Notes under the pieces: generated by a model | The model's input: only the letters and a program-made list of their open reading frames with translations | Databases searched by the model: none | What the model was told of the DNA's origin: nothing | Made by a program: the position numbers and the translations under genes | Shown here: piece by piece, positions 1 to 10,730 of the stretch | Numbering within the stretch: position 1 is the first letter of the stretch | Layout: every line of letters starts with the position of its first letter | Assembly (NCBI GenBank): GCA_035296325.1 | Contig: DATHBD010000029.1 | Span: forward strand, 1 to 51,556 | DNA from: DATHBD01 sp035296325 | GTDB lineage: Bacteria; Actinomycetota; Actinomycetes; Mycobacteriales; Micromonosporaceae | DNA: 51,556 bases | Direction of reading: 5' to 3'

Positions 1-848
1 TCGCCGGCGAACTCGTCATCGGCGGCGCCGGACTCGCCCGCGGCTACCTCAACCAACCCGACCTCACCGCCGAAAAGTTCTACCCCGACCCCTTCCACAC
101 CGCACCCGGCGAACGCCTCTACCACACCGGCGACCTCGTCAAGCGACACCGCGACGGCACCCTGACCTTCCTCGGCCGCATCGACTCCCAAGTCAAAATC
201 CGCGGCCTACGCATCGAACTCGGCGAAATCGAGGCCATGCTGGACCGGTTGCCCGAGGTCGAGCAGCGCGTGGTGCAGCCGTGGACCGACGAGCGGGGCG
301 AACGGCACCTGGTGGCCTACCTGACCGCCGCCGGTGGCGGCAACGACGCCCCCGACCCGGCACGGATCCGGGCCGCGCTGGCCGAGCACCTGCCGCCCTA
401 CATGGTGCCGGCACACATCGTGGTGCTGACCGAGCTGCCGTTGACCGCCAGCGGCAAGGTGGATCGGGCGGCGCTGCCGGCGCCGGAGATCCACTCCACC
501 GCGGCTGACGCTCCACCCGGGTACGCCGACGAGGTGGAGCGGGTACTCGCCGAGGAGATCTTCGCGCCCGTCCTGGGTCTGGACCGGGTGGACCCCCGGG
601 CCAACTTCTTCGAACTCGGCGGGCACAGCCTCGCCGCCGCCCAGGCGGTCTCCAGGATCCGCCGCCAGTTCCCGGTGGAGGTCGGGCTCGCCGACTTCTT
701 CCGGACCCCGAACGTGCATGCGCTGGCCAACCTGGTCCGCGCCCAGCGCTCGACCAGACCGGACGAGGAGGAGCTGCTCCGGATGCTCGAGTCGATGACC
801 GACGAGGAGGCCGCGCGGCTGCTGGCGGCCGAGAGTGACGGCGGCTGA
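1..848 (+). CDS. Non-ribosomal peptide synthetase, C-terminal fragment (A domain end + carrier protein)
   Basis: The gene runs in from the left edge; its frame starts at base 3. Visible adenylation core motifs are A6 (GLARGYL), A7 (YHTGDL), A8 (GRIDSQVKIRG then RIELGEIE) and A10 (LTASGKVDR). A peptidyl carrier domain follows with FFELGGHSL, whose Ser carries phosphopantetheine. A short acidic C-terminal helix ends the protein, and there is no thioesterase or further condensation domain. It activates and holds an amino acid as a thioester. The specificity pocket (A4-A5) lies outside the window, so the substrate cannot be read. Codon use changes sharply near base 230. The stop is followed almost directly by a coupled flavoprotein/sulfurylase operon, which suggests the held substrate is modified in trans (inference). 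Confidence 0.95.
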   Translation, partial: AGELVIGGAGLARGYLNQPDLTAEKFYPDPFHTAPGERLYHTGDLVKRHRDGTLTFLGRIDSQVKIRGLRIELGEIEAMLDRLPEVEQRVVQPWTDERGERHLVAYLTAAGGGNDAPDPARIRAALAEHLPPYMVPAHIVVLTELPLTASGKVDRAALPAPEIHSTAADAPPGYADEVERVLAEEIFAPVLGLDRVDPRANFFELGGHSLAAAQAVSRIRRQFPVEVGLADFFRTPNVHALANLVRAQRSTRPDEEELLRMLESMTDEEAARLLAAESDGG

Positions 849-892
849 GCGTGCGTTCGCTGGTTTCCCACTTCGCTGAACTGGAGGTCGTC

Positions 893-2035
893 GTGGAGTT
901 CGGCTTCACCCCGGAAGAGGAGACGGTCCGCGCCTGGGTGCGCGAACGGCTCGCCGACGAGGGCGTACGCCGTGAGTTGGCGGCGCTGCGCGCCAATCCG
1001 GCGCGGGAACCCGACGCCCGGCCGCTCTACCGTGAGCTGGGCCGGATGGGGCTGCTCGCGGTGGGCTGGCCCGAGACGTACGGCGGTGGCGGGCGTGGCC
1101 CGATCGAGGCCGCGATCGCCGTCGAGGAGTTGGTCCGCGCCGGCATCCCGGACACGCTGCACGTGAACACCGTCCAGATCGTCGGGCTGTTTCTGCTCCT
1201 GGCCGGCAGCGACGAGCAGAAGCACGCGCATCTGCCGGCAATCGCGCGGGGCGAGCGGTTCGCCAGTGTGCTGTACACCGAGCCCGGGGCAGGCTCGGAC
1301 CTCGGCTCGCTGCAGACCACCGCCACCCGCGCCGGTGACGGGTGGCTCCTGGACGGCGTCAAGGTCTTCAGCCTGAAGAGCGACATCACCGACCTGGGCC
1401 TGTGCGCGGCCCGCACCGGCGAGGGCAGGTACGAGGGCATCTCGCTGTTCCTGGTCGACCTGCACGCCGACGGCGTACACCGCAGTCCGATCCCGAGCAT
1501 CGCCGACGAGGGCTTCCATCGGATCGAACTCCGCGGGGTCCGGGTCGGCCCGGAAGATCTGCTCGGCACGGAGGGCGGCGGCTGGCCGCTGCTGTCGCAG
1601 GCACTGGCGATGGAGCGGACCGGCCTGGACTACACGCTGAAGGCCGAGCGCTGGCTGGACGCCATCCGCGACGGCCTCGCGGAGCCCGATGACGCGGCGC
1701 TGGTCAGCGTGGGTCGGTACGCGGCGCGGCTGGAAGCGAGCCGGCTGTTGAGCTGGCGGGTCCTGGGTCAGGCGGAGGAGGTGGACGAGGTGGCGGCGGC
1801 GGTCGCGAAGCTGTACAGCAGCGCGCTCGCCCAGGAGATCGCGGACTGGGCCGTCGAAGTGCACGGCTTCGGCTACGCCCGGGCCTGGCTGCCACCCGAC
1901 CGCATCGATGTACTCGAAGCCGCCTACCGGGAGGCGCCCGGACTGACGCTGTCCGCCGGCACGTCCGAAATGATGATGCAGATCATCAACAGCGTCGGCC
2001 TGGACACGTACGAGCAGGTCGGAGGTGCCCGATGA
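893..2035 (+). CDS. Acyl-CoA dehydrogenase-like flavoprotein, subunit 1 of a putative heteromeric pair
   Basis: The protein has about 380 residues from GTG 893, which has GGAGG five bases upstream. An upstream in-frame GTG at 851 would add 14 residues. The acyl-CoA dehydrogenase fold shows in YTEPGAGSDLGSL in the middle and AGTSEMMMQIIN near the C-terminus. The MCAD-type catalytic Glu (YEGT) is replaced: the motif reads LSAGT. A Glu in LAMERTG (about residue 241) matches the alternative catalytic position of isovaleryl-CoA and long-chain dehydrogenases. The R..FGQ flavin-contact motif is not seen here but is present in the next gene. The stop overlaps the next start (ATGA). In an NRPS operon it probably desaturates a CoA- or carrier-bound acyl or aminoacyl group (inference). 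Confidence 0.88.
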   Translation: MEFGFTPEEETVRAWVRERLADEGVRRELAALRANPAREPDARPLYRELGRMGLLAVGWPETYGGGGRGPIEAAIAVEELVRAGIPDTLHVNTVQIVGLFLLLAGSDEQKHAHLPAIARGERFASVLYTEPGAGSDLGSLQTTATRAGDGWLLDGVKVFSLKSDITDLGLCAARTGEGRYEGISLFLVDLHADGVHRSPIPSIADEGFHRIELRGVRVGPEDLLGTEGGGWPLLSQALAMERTGLDYTLKAERWLDAIRDGLAEPDDAALVSVGRYAARLEASRLLSWRVLGQAEEVDEVAAAVAKLYSSALAQEIADWAVEVHGFGYARAWLPPDRIDVLEAAYREAPGLTLSAGTSEMMMQIINSVGLDTYEQVGGAR

Positions 2036-3129
2036 CCCTCCAGTCGGACCTGGTGCACAGCCGGCTCAGCGCGGCCGTCGCGGCGCGGCTGGCGACCATC
2101 GCCGCCGGCGACCGGGCGGCGACCCCGGCGCCGGAGGCGATCGGCCCGGGGCCGGACTGCTCGGCGTGGACGGCGCTGCGCGAGCTCGGCGCGGCCGGGT
2201 TCGATGCGCCCGCGGCGGCGGGCGGTCTCGAGCTCGGGCTCACCGTGAGCGCATCGGTGGCCGGGGAGCTCGGCCGCGCCGGCCTGTACGCGCCCTACCT
2301 GGCGGTGTCGCTCGCCATCGACGCGGCGGCGGCCGGCGAGGCCGAGGTGCTGCCCGCCCTGGCCGCCGGTGACATCGCGGTGCTGGCCGCCGGCTTCGAG
2401 TCGATGGAGTTCGAATCAGCGCTGCACGCATCGCAGGTGGACGGGCTGGGTTGGTCCCTGGAGGGGTCCATTCCGGCGGAGCCCTGCCGCGCCGATGCGG
2501 TGCTGCTGCCGGTCCGCCTCGACGGCACCGACGACCTGGGACTGGTCCTGATCGGTGTGGACGTGCTCAAGTGGACGGTGCTGCCCAACGCGCCGGGCGC
2601 TACCGGCGTGGCAGCCGTGCCCGGCGTGCTCTGTGAACCGGCGGCGCTGCTGTGCCGGCTCGCTCCGGAGACCGGGTGCGCGGAAGGGCCGCTCGGTCGG
2701 GCCCGGGTGCGTCAGGCGGCCTACCTCGCCGGTCTGGCGCACGGCGCGCTGGCCGCGACCGTCACCCACGCCGGCACCCGACGGCAGTTCGGCCAACGCC
2801 TGCGTGACTTCCAGGCGGTGCAGTTCCGCCTGGCCGAGGCGCACGTGTCGGTCGAGGCGGTGGAGCTCCTGGTGAAACGGGCTGCCTGGCTGGCCGACGC
2901 GGAACGCCGGTTCGCCCTGGAAGCCACCGAGGCACTTGCTCTGGCGGCCGAGGTCGCCCTGTCGGTGACCCGGCTCGCGATGCAGGTGGGCGGCGCGCGG
3001 GCGATGACGTCGCAGCTGCCGGCCCACCGGTACTACCTGCGTACCAGGCTCGAGGCGGTCCGCCTCGGGCGTCCTGACCAACTGTGGCGAGCGGCCGGAA
3101 GCCGCCGGATGACCGACAGGATGGGGTGA
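2032..3129 (+). CDS. Acyl-CoA dehydrogenase-like flavoprotein, subunit 2 of a putative heteromeric pair
   Basis: This 365-residue protein starts at ATG 2032 inside the stop of the preceding gene, with GGAGG seven bases upstream. The N-terminal half is diverged and rich in Ala and Gly. The C-terminal domain is clearer: GTRRQFGQRL, which contacts flavin across the dimer interface in this family, and GGARAMTSQLPAHRYYLR near the end. No Glu is seen at either known catalytic position, where an Ala occupies the helix-G site. It therefore looks like the non-catalytic partner of the previous protein, as in mycobacterial FadE26/FadE27-type alpha2beta2 enzymes (family knowledge; the pairing itself is inference). 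It is translationally coupled to cysD by a GTGA overlap. Confidence 0.85.
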   Translation: MTLQSDLVHSRLSAAVAARLATIAAGDRAATPAPEAIGPGPDCSAWTALRELGAAGFDAPAAAGGLELGLTVSASVAGELGRAGLYAPYLAVSLAIDAAAAGEAEVLPALAAGDIAVLAAGFESMEFESALHASQVDGLGWSLEGSIPAEPCRADAVLLPVRLDGTDDLGLVLIGVDVLKWTVLPNAPGATGVAAVPGVLCEPAALLCRLAPETGCAEGPLGRARVRQAAYLAGLAHGALAATVTHAGTRRQFGQRLRDFQAVQFRLAEAHVSVEAVELLVKRAAWLADAERRFALEATEALALAAEVALSVTRLAMQVGGARAMTSQLPAHRYYLRTRLEAVRLGRPDQLWRAAGSRRMTDRMG

Positions 3130-4046
3130 GCGAGGTGACAACGGCGATGCTCCGTCTATCGCACCTGCGTGCGTTGGAGGCCGAGGCGGTACACATCATC
3201 CGGGAGGTGGTGGCCGAGACCGAACATCCCGCGCTGCTGTTCTCCGGAGGCAAGGACTCGGTGCTGCTGCTGCACCTGGCCAGGCTGGCGTTCTGGCCGG
3301 CCCGGGTGCCGTTCCCGGCGGTCCACGTGGACACCGGGCACAACTTCCCGGAGGTCCTGCGCTTCCGCGACGAGTACGTGGACCGGTTGGAGGTGCGGCT
3401 GGTGGTCGGCTCGGTGCCGGCCGCCATCGCCACCGGAAGCGTCGTGGAGCCGCCGGGCGTGGTGTCGCGGAACGCGCTGCAGACGCCGGTGCTGCTGGAA
3501 ACCACCCAGAAGTACGGCTTCGACGCCCTCTTCGGCGGCGCCCGCCGGGACGAGGAGAAGGCCCGCGCCAAGGAGCGGGTGTTCTCGGTACGCGACGAGT
3601 TCGGTCAGTGGGACCCGAAGAACCAGCGGCCCGAGCTGTGGGACCTCTACAACGGACTGCTCCAGCCCGCCGGCCACCTGCGGGTGTTCCCGCTGTCCAA
3701 CTGGACCGAACTCGACGTGTGGCAGTACATCGCCGACCGGGACATCGAGTTGCCGTCGCTGTACTACGGGCACCAGCGCAAGGTGTTCGAGCGCGACGGG
3801 ATGCTCTTCGCCGACAACCCCTACCTGCCCCGCCGCGAGGATGAGCCACTGCGGGTCGAGTCGGTGCGGTTCCGCACGGTGGGCGACATGACCTGCACCG
3901 GAGCGGTCCGCTCCACCGCTGCGACGACCGCCGAGGTGCTGGCCGAGATCGTCGCGAGCCGGCTCACCGAGCGCGGCGAGACGCGCGCCGACGACCGCGT
4001 CAACGAGACAGCCATGGAAGACCGCAAGCGGGAAGGCTACTTCTGA
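3126..4046 (+). CDS. cysD: Sulfate adenylyltransferase small subunit (ATP sulfurylase)
   Basis: With CysN it makes adenosine 5'-phosphosulfate from ATP and sulfate in the cytoplasm. The protein is a PP-loop ATP pyrophosphatase. After LRLSHLRALEAEAVHIIREV, close to the usual CysD start, comes the PP-loop SGGKDS, then HVDTGHNFPE, FGGARRDEEKARAKER and the C-terminal FRTVGDMTCTGAV block. GTG 3126 overlaps the previous stop; GTG 3135 or ATG 3147 are alternatives, the last giving the length closest to Escherichia coli CysD. The stop shares one base with the cysN start. Its place in an NRPS operon suggests a cluster-specific activated-sulfate supply. No sulfate transporter or sulfite-forming gene adjoins it. 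Confidence 0.95.
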   Translation: MSEVTTAMLRLSHLRALEAEAVHIIREVVAETEHPALLFSGGKDSVLLLHLARLAFWPARVPFPAVHVDTGHNFPEVLRFRDEYVDRLEVRLVVGSVPAAIATGSVVEPPGVVSRNALQTPVLLETTQKYGFDALFGGARRDEEKARAKERVFSVRDEFGQWDPKNQRPELWDLYNGLLQPAGHLRVFPLSNWTELDVWQYIADRDIELPSLYYGHQRKVFERDGMLFADNPYLPRREDEPLRVESVRFRTVGDMTCTGAVRSTAATTAEVLAEIVASRLTERGETRADDRVNETAMEDRKREGYF

Positions 4047-5290
4047 TGGACATGCTGCGCCTGGCCACGGCCGGATCCGTCGACGACGGCAAGAGCACCC
4101 TGATCGGACGTCTGCTGCTGGACACCCGGGCGGCCCTGGAGGATCAGATCGACGCCGCGGCGCGGGCGAGTCAGCGGATGGGCGCCGACGAGATCAACCT
4201 GGCCCTGCTCACCGACGGACTGAAGGCGGAGCGCGAGCAGGGAATCACGATCGACGTGGCGTACCGCTACTTCGCCACCGCCCGCCGGAAGTTCATCATC
4301 GCCGACACGCCGGGGCATGTGCAGTACACCCGGAACATGGTCACCGGCGCGTCCACGGCGGAACTGGCGATCGTGCTTGTCGACGCCCGGGGTGGGATGA
4401 CCGAGCAGAGCCGACGACATGCGTTCCTCTGCTCGTTGCTGGGCGTCCCGCACCTCGTCCTCGCGGTCAACAAGATGGACCTGGTGGACTACGACGCGAC
4501 CGCATTCCACCGCATCGACGAAGAGTTCACCCGTTTCTCCACCCGTCTCCGCATTCCGGATCTGACCGTTATTCCGATATCCGCGCTGCACGGCGACAAC
4601 GTCGCGTCGCGGACCACCCGGATGCCGTGGTACGACGGACCGTCGCTGCTGCACCACCTGGAGCAGGTACACGTGGCGGCCGATCGGAACCTGATCGACC
4701 TGCGCTTTCCGGTGCAGTACGTGATCCGGCCGAACACCGACGAGTTCCATGACTACCGGGGCTATGCCGGCAAGATCGCCTCCGGCGTGATCCGGGTGGA
4801 CGACGAGATCATCGTGCTGCCGAGCGGCATGACCAGCCGGGTCGCCGCCATCGACACCCCGGAAGGCCCGGCGACCGAGGCGTTCGCGCCGATGTCGGTG
4901 ACCATCCGGCTCACCGATGACATCGACGTCTCTCGCGGTGATGTGATCACCCGGGTGAACAACCAACCCCGCACCACGCAGGACATCGAGGCGATGGTCT
5001 GCTGGATGGCGCCGGAGCCGATGCGGCCGGGCGCCCGCGTGCTGATCAAACACACCACCCGGACCGTGCCGGCGCTGGTCCGCGAGTTGCGGTACCGGAT
5101 GGACGTCAACACGCTGAGCCGCACCGACGCCGACGTCCTCGGGTTCAACGAGATCGGGCGGGTCCGGCTGCGCACCACCCAGCCGTTGATGTGCGACGAC
5201 TACCAACGGAGCCGGCCCACGGGCGGTTTCATCGTCATCGATCCGGCCACCAAGCGGACGCTGGCCGGGGGCATGATCCGCCTGACCTGA
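4046..5290 (+). CDS. cysN: Sulfate adenylyltransferase large subunit, GTPase (ATP sulfurylase)
   Basis: This 414-residue EF-Tu-like GTPase subunit drives APS formation by CysD. Visible G motifs are the P-loop GSVDDGKSTL, DTPGH (G3) and NKMD (G4), with the effector-region sequence EREQGITIDVAYRYF between them. Beta-barrel domains follow. The protein ends at about the length of a stand-alone CysN, so there is no fused APS kinase (CysC) domain as in mycobacterial CysNC. No separate cysC occurs in the window, so PAPS formation would need an enzyme encoded elsewhere. Transcription is continuous with cysD (TGATG junction). The gene is followed after 15 bases by the convergent lone carrier protein. 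Confidence 0.95.
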   Translation: MDMLRLATAGSVDDGKSTLIGRLLLDTRAALEDQIDAAARASQRMGADEINLALLTDGLKAEREQGITIDVAYRYFATARRKFIIADTPGHVQYTRNMVTGASTAELAIVLVDARGGMTEQSRRHAFLCSLLGVPHLVLAVNKMDLVDYDATAFHRIDEEFTRFSTRLRIPDLTVIPISALHGDNVASRTTRMPWYDGPSLLHHLEQVHVAADRNLIDLRFPVQYVIRPNTDEFHDYRGYAGKIASGVIRVDDEIIVLPSGMTSRVAAIDTPEGPATEAFAPMSVTIRLTDDIDVSRGDVITRVNNQPRTTQDIEAMVCWMAPEPMRPGARVLIKHTTRTVPALVRELRYRMDVNTLSRTDADVLGFNEIGRVRLRTTQPLMCDDYQRSRPTGGFIVIDPATKRTLAGGMIRLT

Positions 5291-5305
5291 GGCTTCCGCC
5301 GGAGC

Positions 5306-5617
5306 TCAGCCCGCGTTGCTCTCCTGGAGCACGTGGGCCAGCACCGCTGCCCTCCTCGTCACCCTGCGGCCACCAGGGCCGTTGGCAAGGGCCTCGGCGA
5401 ACCGGTCGATGGTCGGGTGTTCGAAGAACGGCGCGGTGCCCAGTTGCACGCCGAACAGTTCCTGAAGCCTCGCAACACATCTGGTGATCGCCAGCGAGTG
5501 GGCGCCGAGGGCGAAGATGCTCGTTGTGACGTCGGTGACCGGCTCGTCGAGAAATTCCGACCAGACGATCGCCACGACCCGTTCCACGTCGTTGCCCGGT
5601 GGGCGGCCTGTGCTCAT
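5306..5617 (-). CDS. Stand-alone peptidyl/acyl carrier protein
   Basis: This discrete 103-residue protein lies on the minus strand, convergent with cysN. The carrier fold shows as an N-terminal helix (VERVVAIVWSEFL), then FALGAHSLAITR with the phosphopantetheine Ser at about residue 41, then FFEHPTIDRFAEAL. The core is LGAHSL rather than the usual LGGHSL or LGGDSL, with Gly changed to Ala two residues before the Ser. ATG 5617 has a GGAGG almost adjacent. Residues 80-103 are a basic, Arg- and Ala-rich tail. It is a natural candidate to serve the A-TE protein encoded nearby, which has no carrier domain (inference). The conserved Ser argues that it is functional. Confidence 0.85.
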   Translation of the reverse strand: MSTGRPPGNDVERVVAIVWSEFLDEPVTDVTTSIFALGAHSLAITRCVARLQELFGVQLGTAPFFEHPTIDRFAEALANGPGGRRVTRRAAVLAHVLQESNAG

Positions 5618-5778
5618 GCCTCCACCGTAGGGTCGGGTGCCGACGCGGGCGTCAACGACAGACGCACAGCGTCGTGCGCATGGCGTGGAGGGGCGCGCAG
5701 CGGGAGGGTTGGTCCGCGACATCGCCGTGCCGCCGGCCGCGGGCGGTGGACACGATGTTGTCTGCCCGTTTCCGACAG

Positions 5779-5798
5779 TTCGCTGATCACTTAGCGAA
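5779..5798. promoter_or_regulatory. Inverted repeat in the divergent region before the response regulator gene
   Basis: Arms TTCGCT and AGCGAA are perfect complements separated by eight bases, about 75 bases upstream of the regulator start. The 256-base divergent region (5618-5873) serves both the lone carrier protein (minus) and the regulator (plus). A TTGACA lies at 5836-5841 but no good -10 follows it. The site could be an operator for the regulator itself; this is inference from position only. Confidence 0.3.
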
Positions 5799-5873
5799 GT
5801 CATCTGGTTGCGCGGCGGATCATTCGGTAACGTCCTTGACAGCGTCCAATCACCCATCGGGGGACGGTGCCAC

Positions 5874-6605
5874 ATGCCGTTGCGGGTCCTGCTCTGTGAC
5901 GAACGACCGCTGGTGTTGGACGGCCTACGCTCGCTGCTCAGCCGGGAGCAGGACATCGATGTGGTCGGCACGACCGGCAGCGGGATGCACGCGATCATGC
6001 TGGCCCGCCAGCACCTCCCGCAGGTCGTGGTGACCGGCCTGCATCTGGAGCACATCGCGGGTGTGGATCTCGTCCGGAAACTCCGCAAGGAGGATTTGGA
6101 CCCAGCACCACGGATCATCGTATTCGCGGTCACCGACATCGACGAGGCTCTCGCCGACGTACTGCACGCCGGGGCAAGTGGGCTGCTGGCCGACGACGCC
6201 AGCCGGGAGGAGCTCGCGCTGGCCATCCGCGCCGTCGCCCGAGGCCAGGCGATGCTCGGGCCACGCGTGGCGCAGCGGCTGATGGAGTGGTTCCGCGAGC
6301 ACGACGTGCACTCCAAGATGAAGGTGGCGATGCCGGTCGCGGCCGCGCTGACCCCGCGCGAAAAGGAGATACTACTGCTCACCGCGCACGGCATGTCCAC
6401 AGAGGACATCGCCGAGGAGCTGTTCATCGGTGCGGCGACCGTCCGGACCCACCTGTACCGCCTCAGATGCAAGCTCCAGCTGAAGGACCGTGCGCAGCTC
6501 GTCTCCTTCGCCTACCGCGCGGGCCTCGTTGACCAGCCCGGTAGCCATGAGGTTTACCCGTCATCTCAACGCGACGTTGGTCGCCACACAGCGCGGCGCC
6601 ACTAG
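5874..6605 (+). CDS. Atypical NarL/LuxR-family response regulator, likely cluster-situated
   Basis: This 243-residue protein starts at ATG 5874; the upstream in-frame extension has no family similarity. The N-terminal receiver-like domain (VLLCDERPLVLDGLRSLL) is followed by a C-terminal LuxR helix-turn-helix (LTPREKEILLLTAHGMSTEDIAEELF, then ATVRTHLYRLRCKL, described here in parts). The phospho-acceptor Asp is missing: the beta-3 motif reads VVVTGLHLEH. The conserved Lys in the GASGLLADD motif is also replaced. Such atypical receivers are usually not controlled by phosphorylation; JadR1-type regulators in antibiotic clusters respond to ligands (family knowledge). It lies between the lone carrier gene and the A-TE gene and probably controls the cluster. 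Confidence 0.9.
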   Translation: MPLRVLLCDERPLVLDGLRSLLSREQDIDVVGTTGSGMHAIMLARQHLPQVVVTGLHLEHIAGVDLVRKLRKEDLDPAPRIIVFAVTDIDEALADVLHAGASGLLADDASREELALAIRAVARGQAMLGPRVAQRLMEWFREHDVHSKMKVAMPVAAALTPREKEILLLTAHGMSTEDIAEELFIGAATVRTHLYRLRCKLQLKDRAQLVSFAYRAGLVDQPGSHEVYPSSQRDVGRHTARRH

Positions 6606-6615
6606 CCTTTGCGGC

Positions 6616-9384
<2,769 letters not shown>

Positions 9385-9408
9385 CCCGTGACCACGTGCG
9401 ATCCACCG

Positions 9409-9436
9409 TCGACAGTCCCCGCTATACAGATAGGGT
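9409..9436 (+). promoter_or_regulatory. Possible promoter of the FIST / GGDEF-EAL operon
   Basis: TCGACA and TAGGGT are spaced by 16 bases in the only A/T-richer pocket of the 131-base gap between the A-TE gene and the FIST gene. TAGGGT resembles actinobacterial -10 hexamers. Support is motif spacing only. Confidence 0.3.
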
Positions 9437-9515
9437 TGAATCGGCTCGGCAAGCATGATGTAGTTCCGAGCGGGCGAGGTCAGCCCAAAATGTGCGATGT
9501 CCCGGGACGGTGCGG

Positions 9516-10724
9516 ATGGCGCGAAGGTCAGCGGTCGACTCCACGGAGGCCGTCAGCGAGCCGGGCAGCCCGCGACGCTGGCTGTCGGTCGGATCGTCCA
9601 CCCATCCCGATTCTGTCGTCGCCGGGCGGGCCGCGACGACAGCGGCGCTGGCCGGCACCGATCCACAACTCCTCGTGGTCTTCTGCTCGGCGATGCGTGA
9701 TCCGGCGGCGGTGCTGTCCGGGATCGCGCAGGTCGCCGACGGCGTGCCGCTGATCGGATGCTCGAGTGAGGCCATCGTCGGGACCGACGGTCTCACCGGC
9801 GACGGCGTCGTGGTGACGGCCCTGGGCGGCCCCGGATTCCAGGTGCACACCGCGGCCGCCTCGGCAGCCGCAGGTCGGCAACGGGAGGCTGGCGCCGAGG
9901 CGGCGGCGTGCTCCACCGCGGTGCGTGACCGGCCATACCGCGTCCTGCTGTTGCTCACCGACGGCTTGACGCCCTACCAGGAGACGATCCTGGCCGGTGT
10001 GTACAGCGTCGTCGGTGCGAGCCTTCCGCTGGTAGGCGGCTCGGCGAGCCCGGCACCGTCGCTCGGGCGCACCTTTCAGCTGCACGGTCAACAGGTGCTT
10101 TCGGACTCCGTCGTCGGTGCGGTGATCGGCTCCGACGCACCGATCGGCGTTGGGCTGCGCCACGGCTGGCGCAGTACCGGCGAGCCGCTGGTCGTCACCC
10201 GCAGTGTCAACGGCACGGTGAAGACCCTCAACGACCAGCCGGCCGTCACCACGTACCTGAACCGGCTGCGCGCACCGGCGCGGGCACACACCGATTCGGC
10301 TGCGTTCCACGAGTTCGCCCGGACCCGGCCGATCGGAGTGAGCCGCCGCACCGGTGTGCACGTGCGCGACATCAGCTCGATCGCCTATCTCTCGGAGGGC
10401 TGGCTACATTCGAGTGGTGACATTCCGGAGGGCGGGTTGATCTGGTTGCTGGAGGGCGACGTCAGCTCGGTCCTGGAAGCCACGAGCCAGGCGGCGGCCG
10501 ACGCCGTGTCGTCGCTCGGCGGGCTGGCCCCGCTCGGCCTGCTGTCCTTCGACTGCGTGTCGCGCAGCGCGATCCTGGGCGAAACCGGGATGCGCGACGA
10601 GGTGAGCCGCCTCATGGCGACGGGGGTACCGGTCGCCGGGATGTACACCTTCGGAGAGATCGCCCGGGTCGAGGGCATCAACGCTTACCACAACCTCACT
10701 CTGGCCGTTCTCGCGATGGGCTGA
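9516..10724 (+). CDS. FIST domain sensory protein
   Basis: This protein of about 402 residues starts at ATG 9516; GTG 9492 is an in-frame alternative. The N-terminal FIST domain shows LLVVFCSAMRDP, VPLIGCSSEAIVG and LVGGSASP. The FIST_C domain ends with GVPVAGMYTFGEIAR and a final NLTLAVLAMG. FIST domains are thought to bind small ligands such as amino acids and to feed signal-transduction proteins (family knowledge). There is no membrane segment, so it is probably cytoplasmic. The next gene, a GGDEF-EAL enzyme, starts six bases after this stop, so the two are likely co-transcribed and this protein may supply its input signal (inference). Confidence 0.88.
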   Translation: MARRSAVDSTEAVSEPGSPRRWLSVGSSTHPDSVVAGRAATTAALAGTDPQLLVVFCSAMRDPAAVLSGIAQVADGVPLIGCSSEAIVGTDGLTGDGVVVTALGGPGFQVHTAAASAAAGRQREAGAEAAACSTAVRDRPYRVLLLLTDGLTPYQETILAGVYSVVGASLPLVGGSASPAPSLGRTFQLHGQQVLSDSVVGAVIGSDAPIGVGLRHGWRSTGEPLVVTRSVNGTVKTLNDQPAVTTYLNRLRAPARAHTDSAAFHEFARTRPIGVSRRTGVHVRDISSIAYLSEGWLHSSGDIPEGGLIWLLEGDVSSVLEATSQAAADAVSSLGGLAPLGLLSFDCVSRSAILGETGMRDEVSRLMATGVPVAGMYTFGEIARVEGINAYHNLTLAVLAMG

Positions 10725-10730
10725 GCCGAG

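Noticed and set aside
398..1864. 488-residue minus-strand open frame opposite the NRPS end and the first acyl-CoA dehydrogenase
   Set aside because: No motif and unlikely composition; the plus-strand genes are unambiguous.
5836..5860. TTGACA before the response regulator as a full promoter
   Set aside because: No acceptable -10 hexamer lies 16-18 bases downstream.
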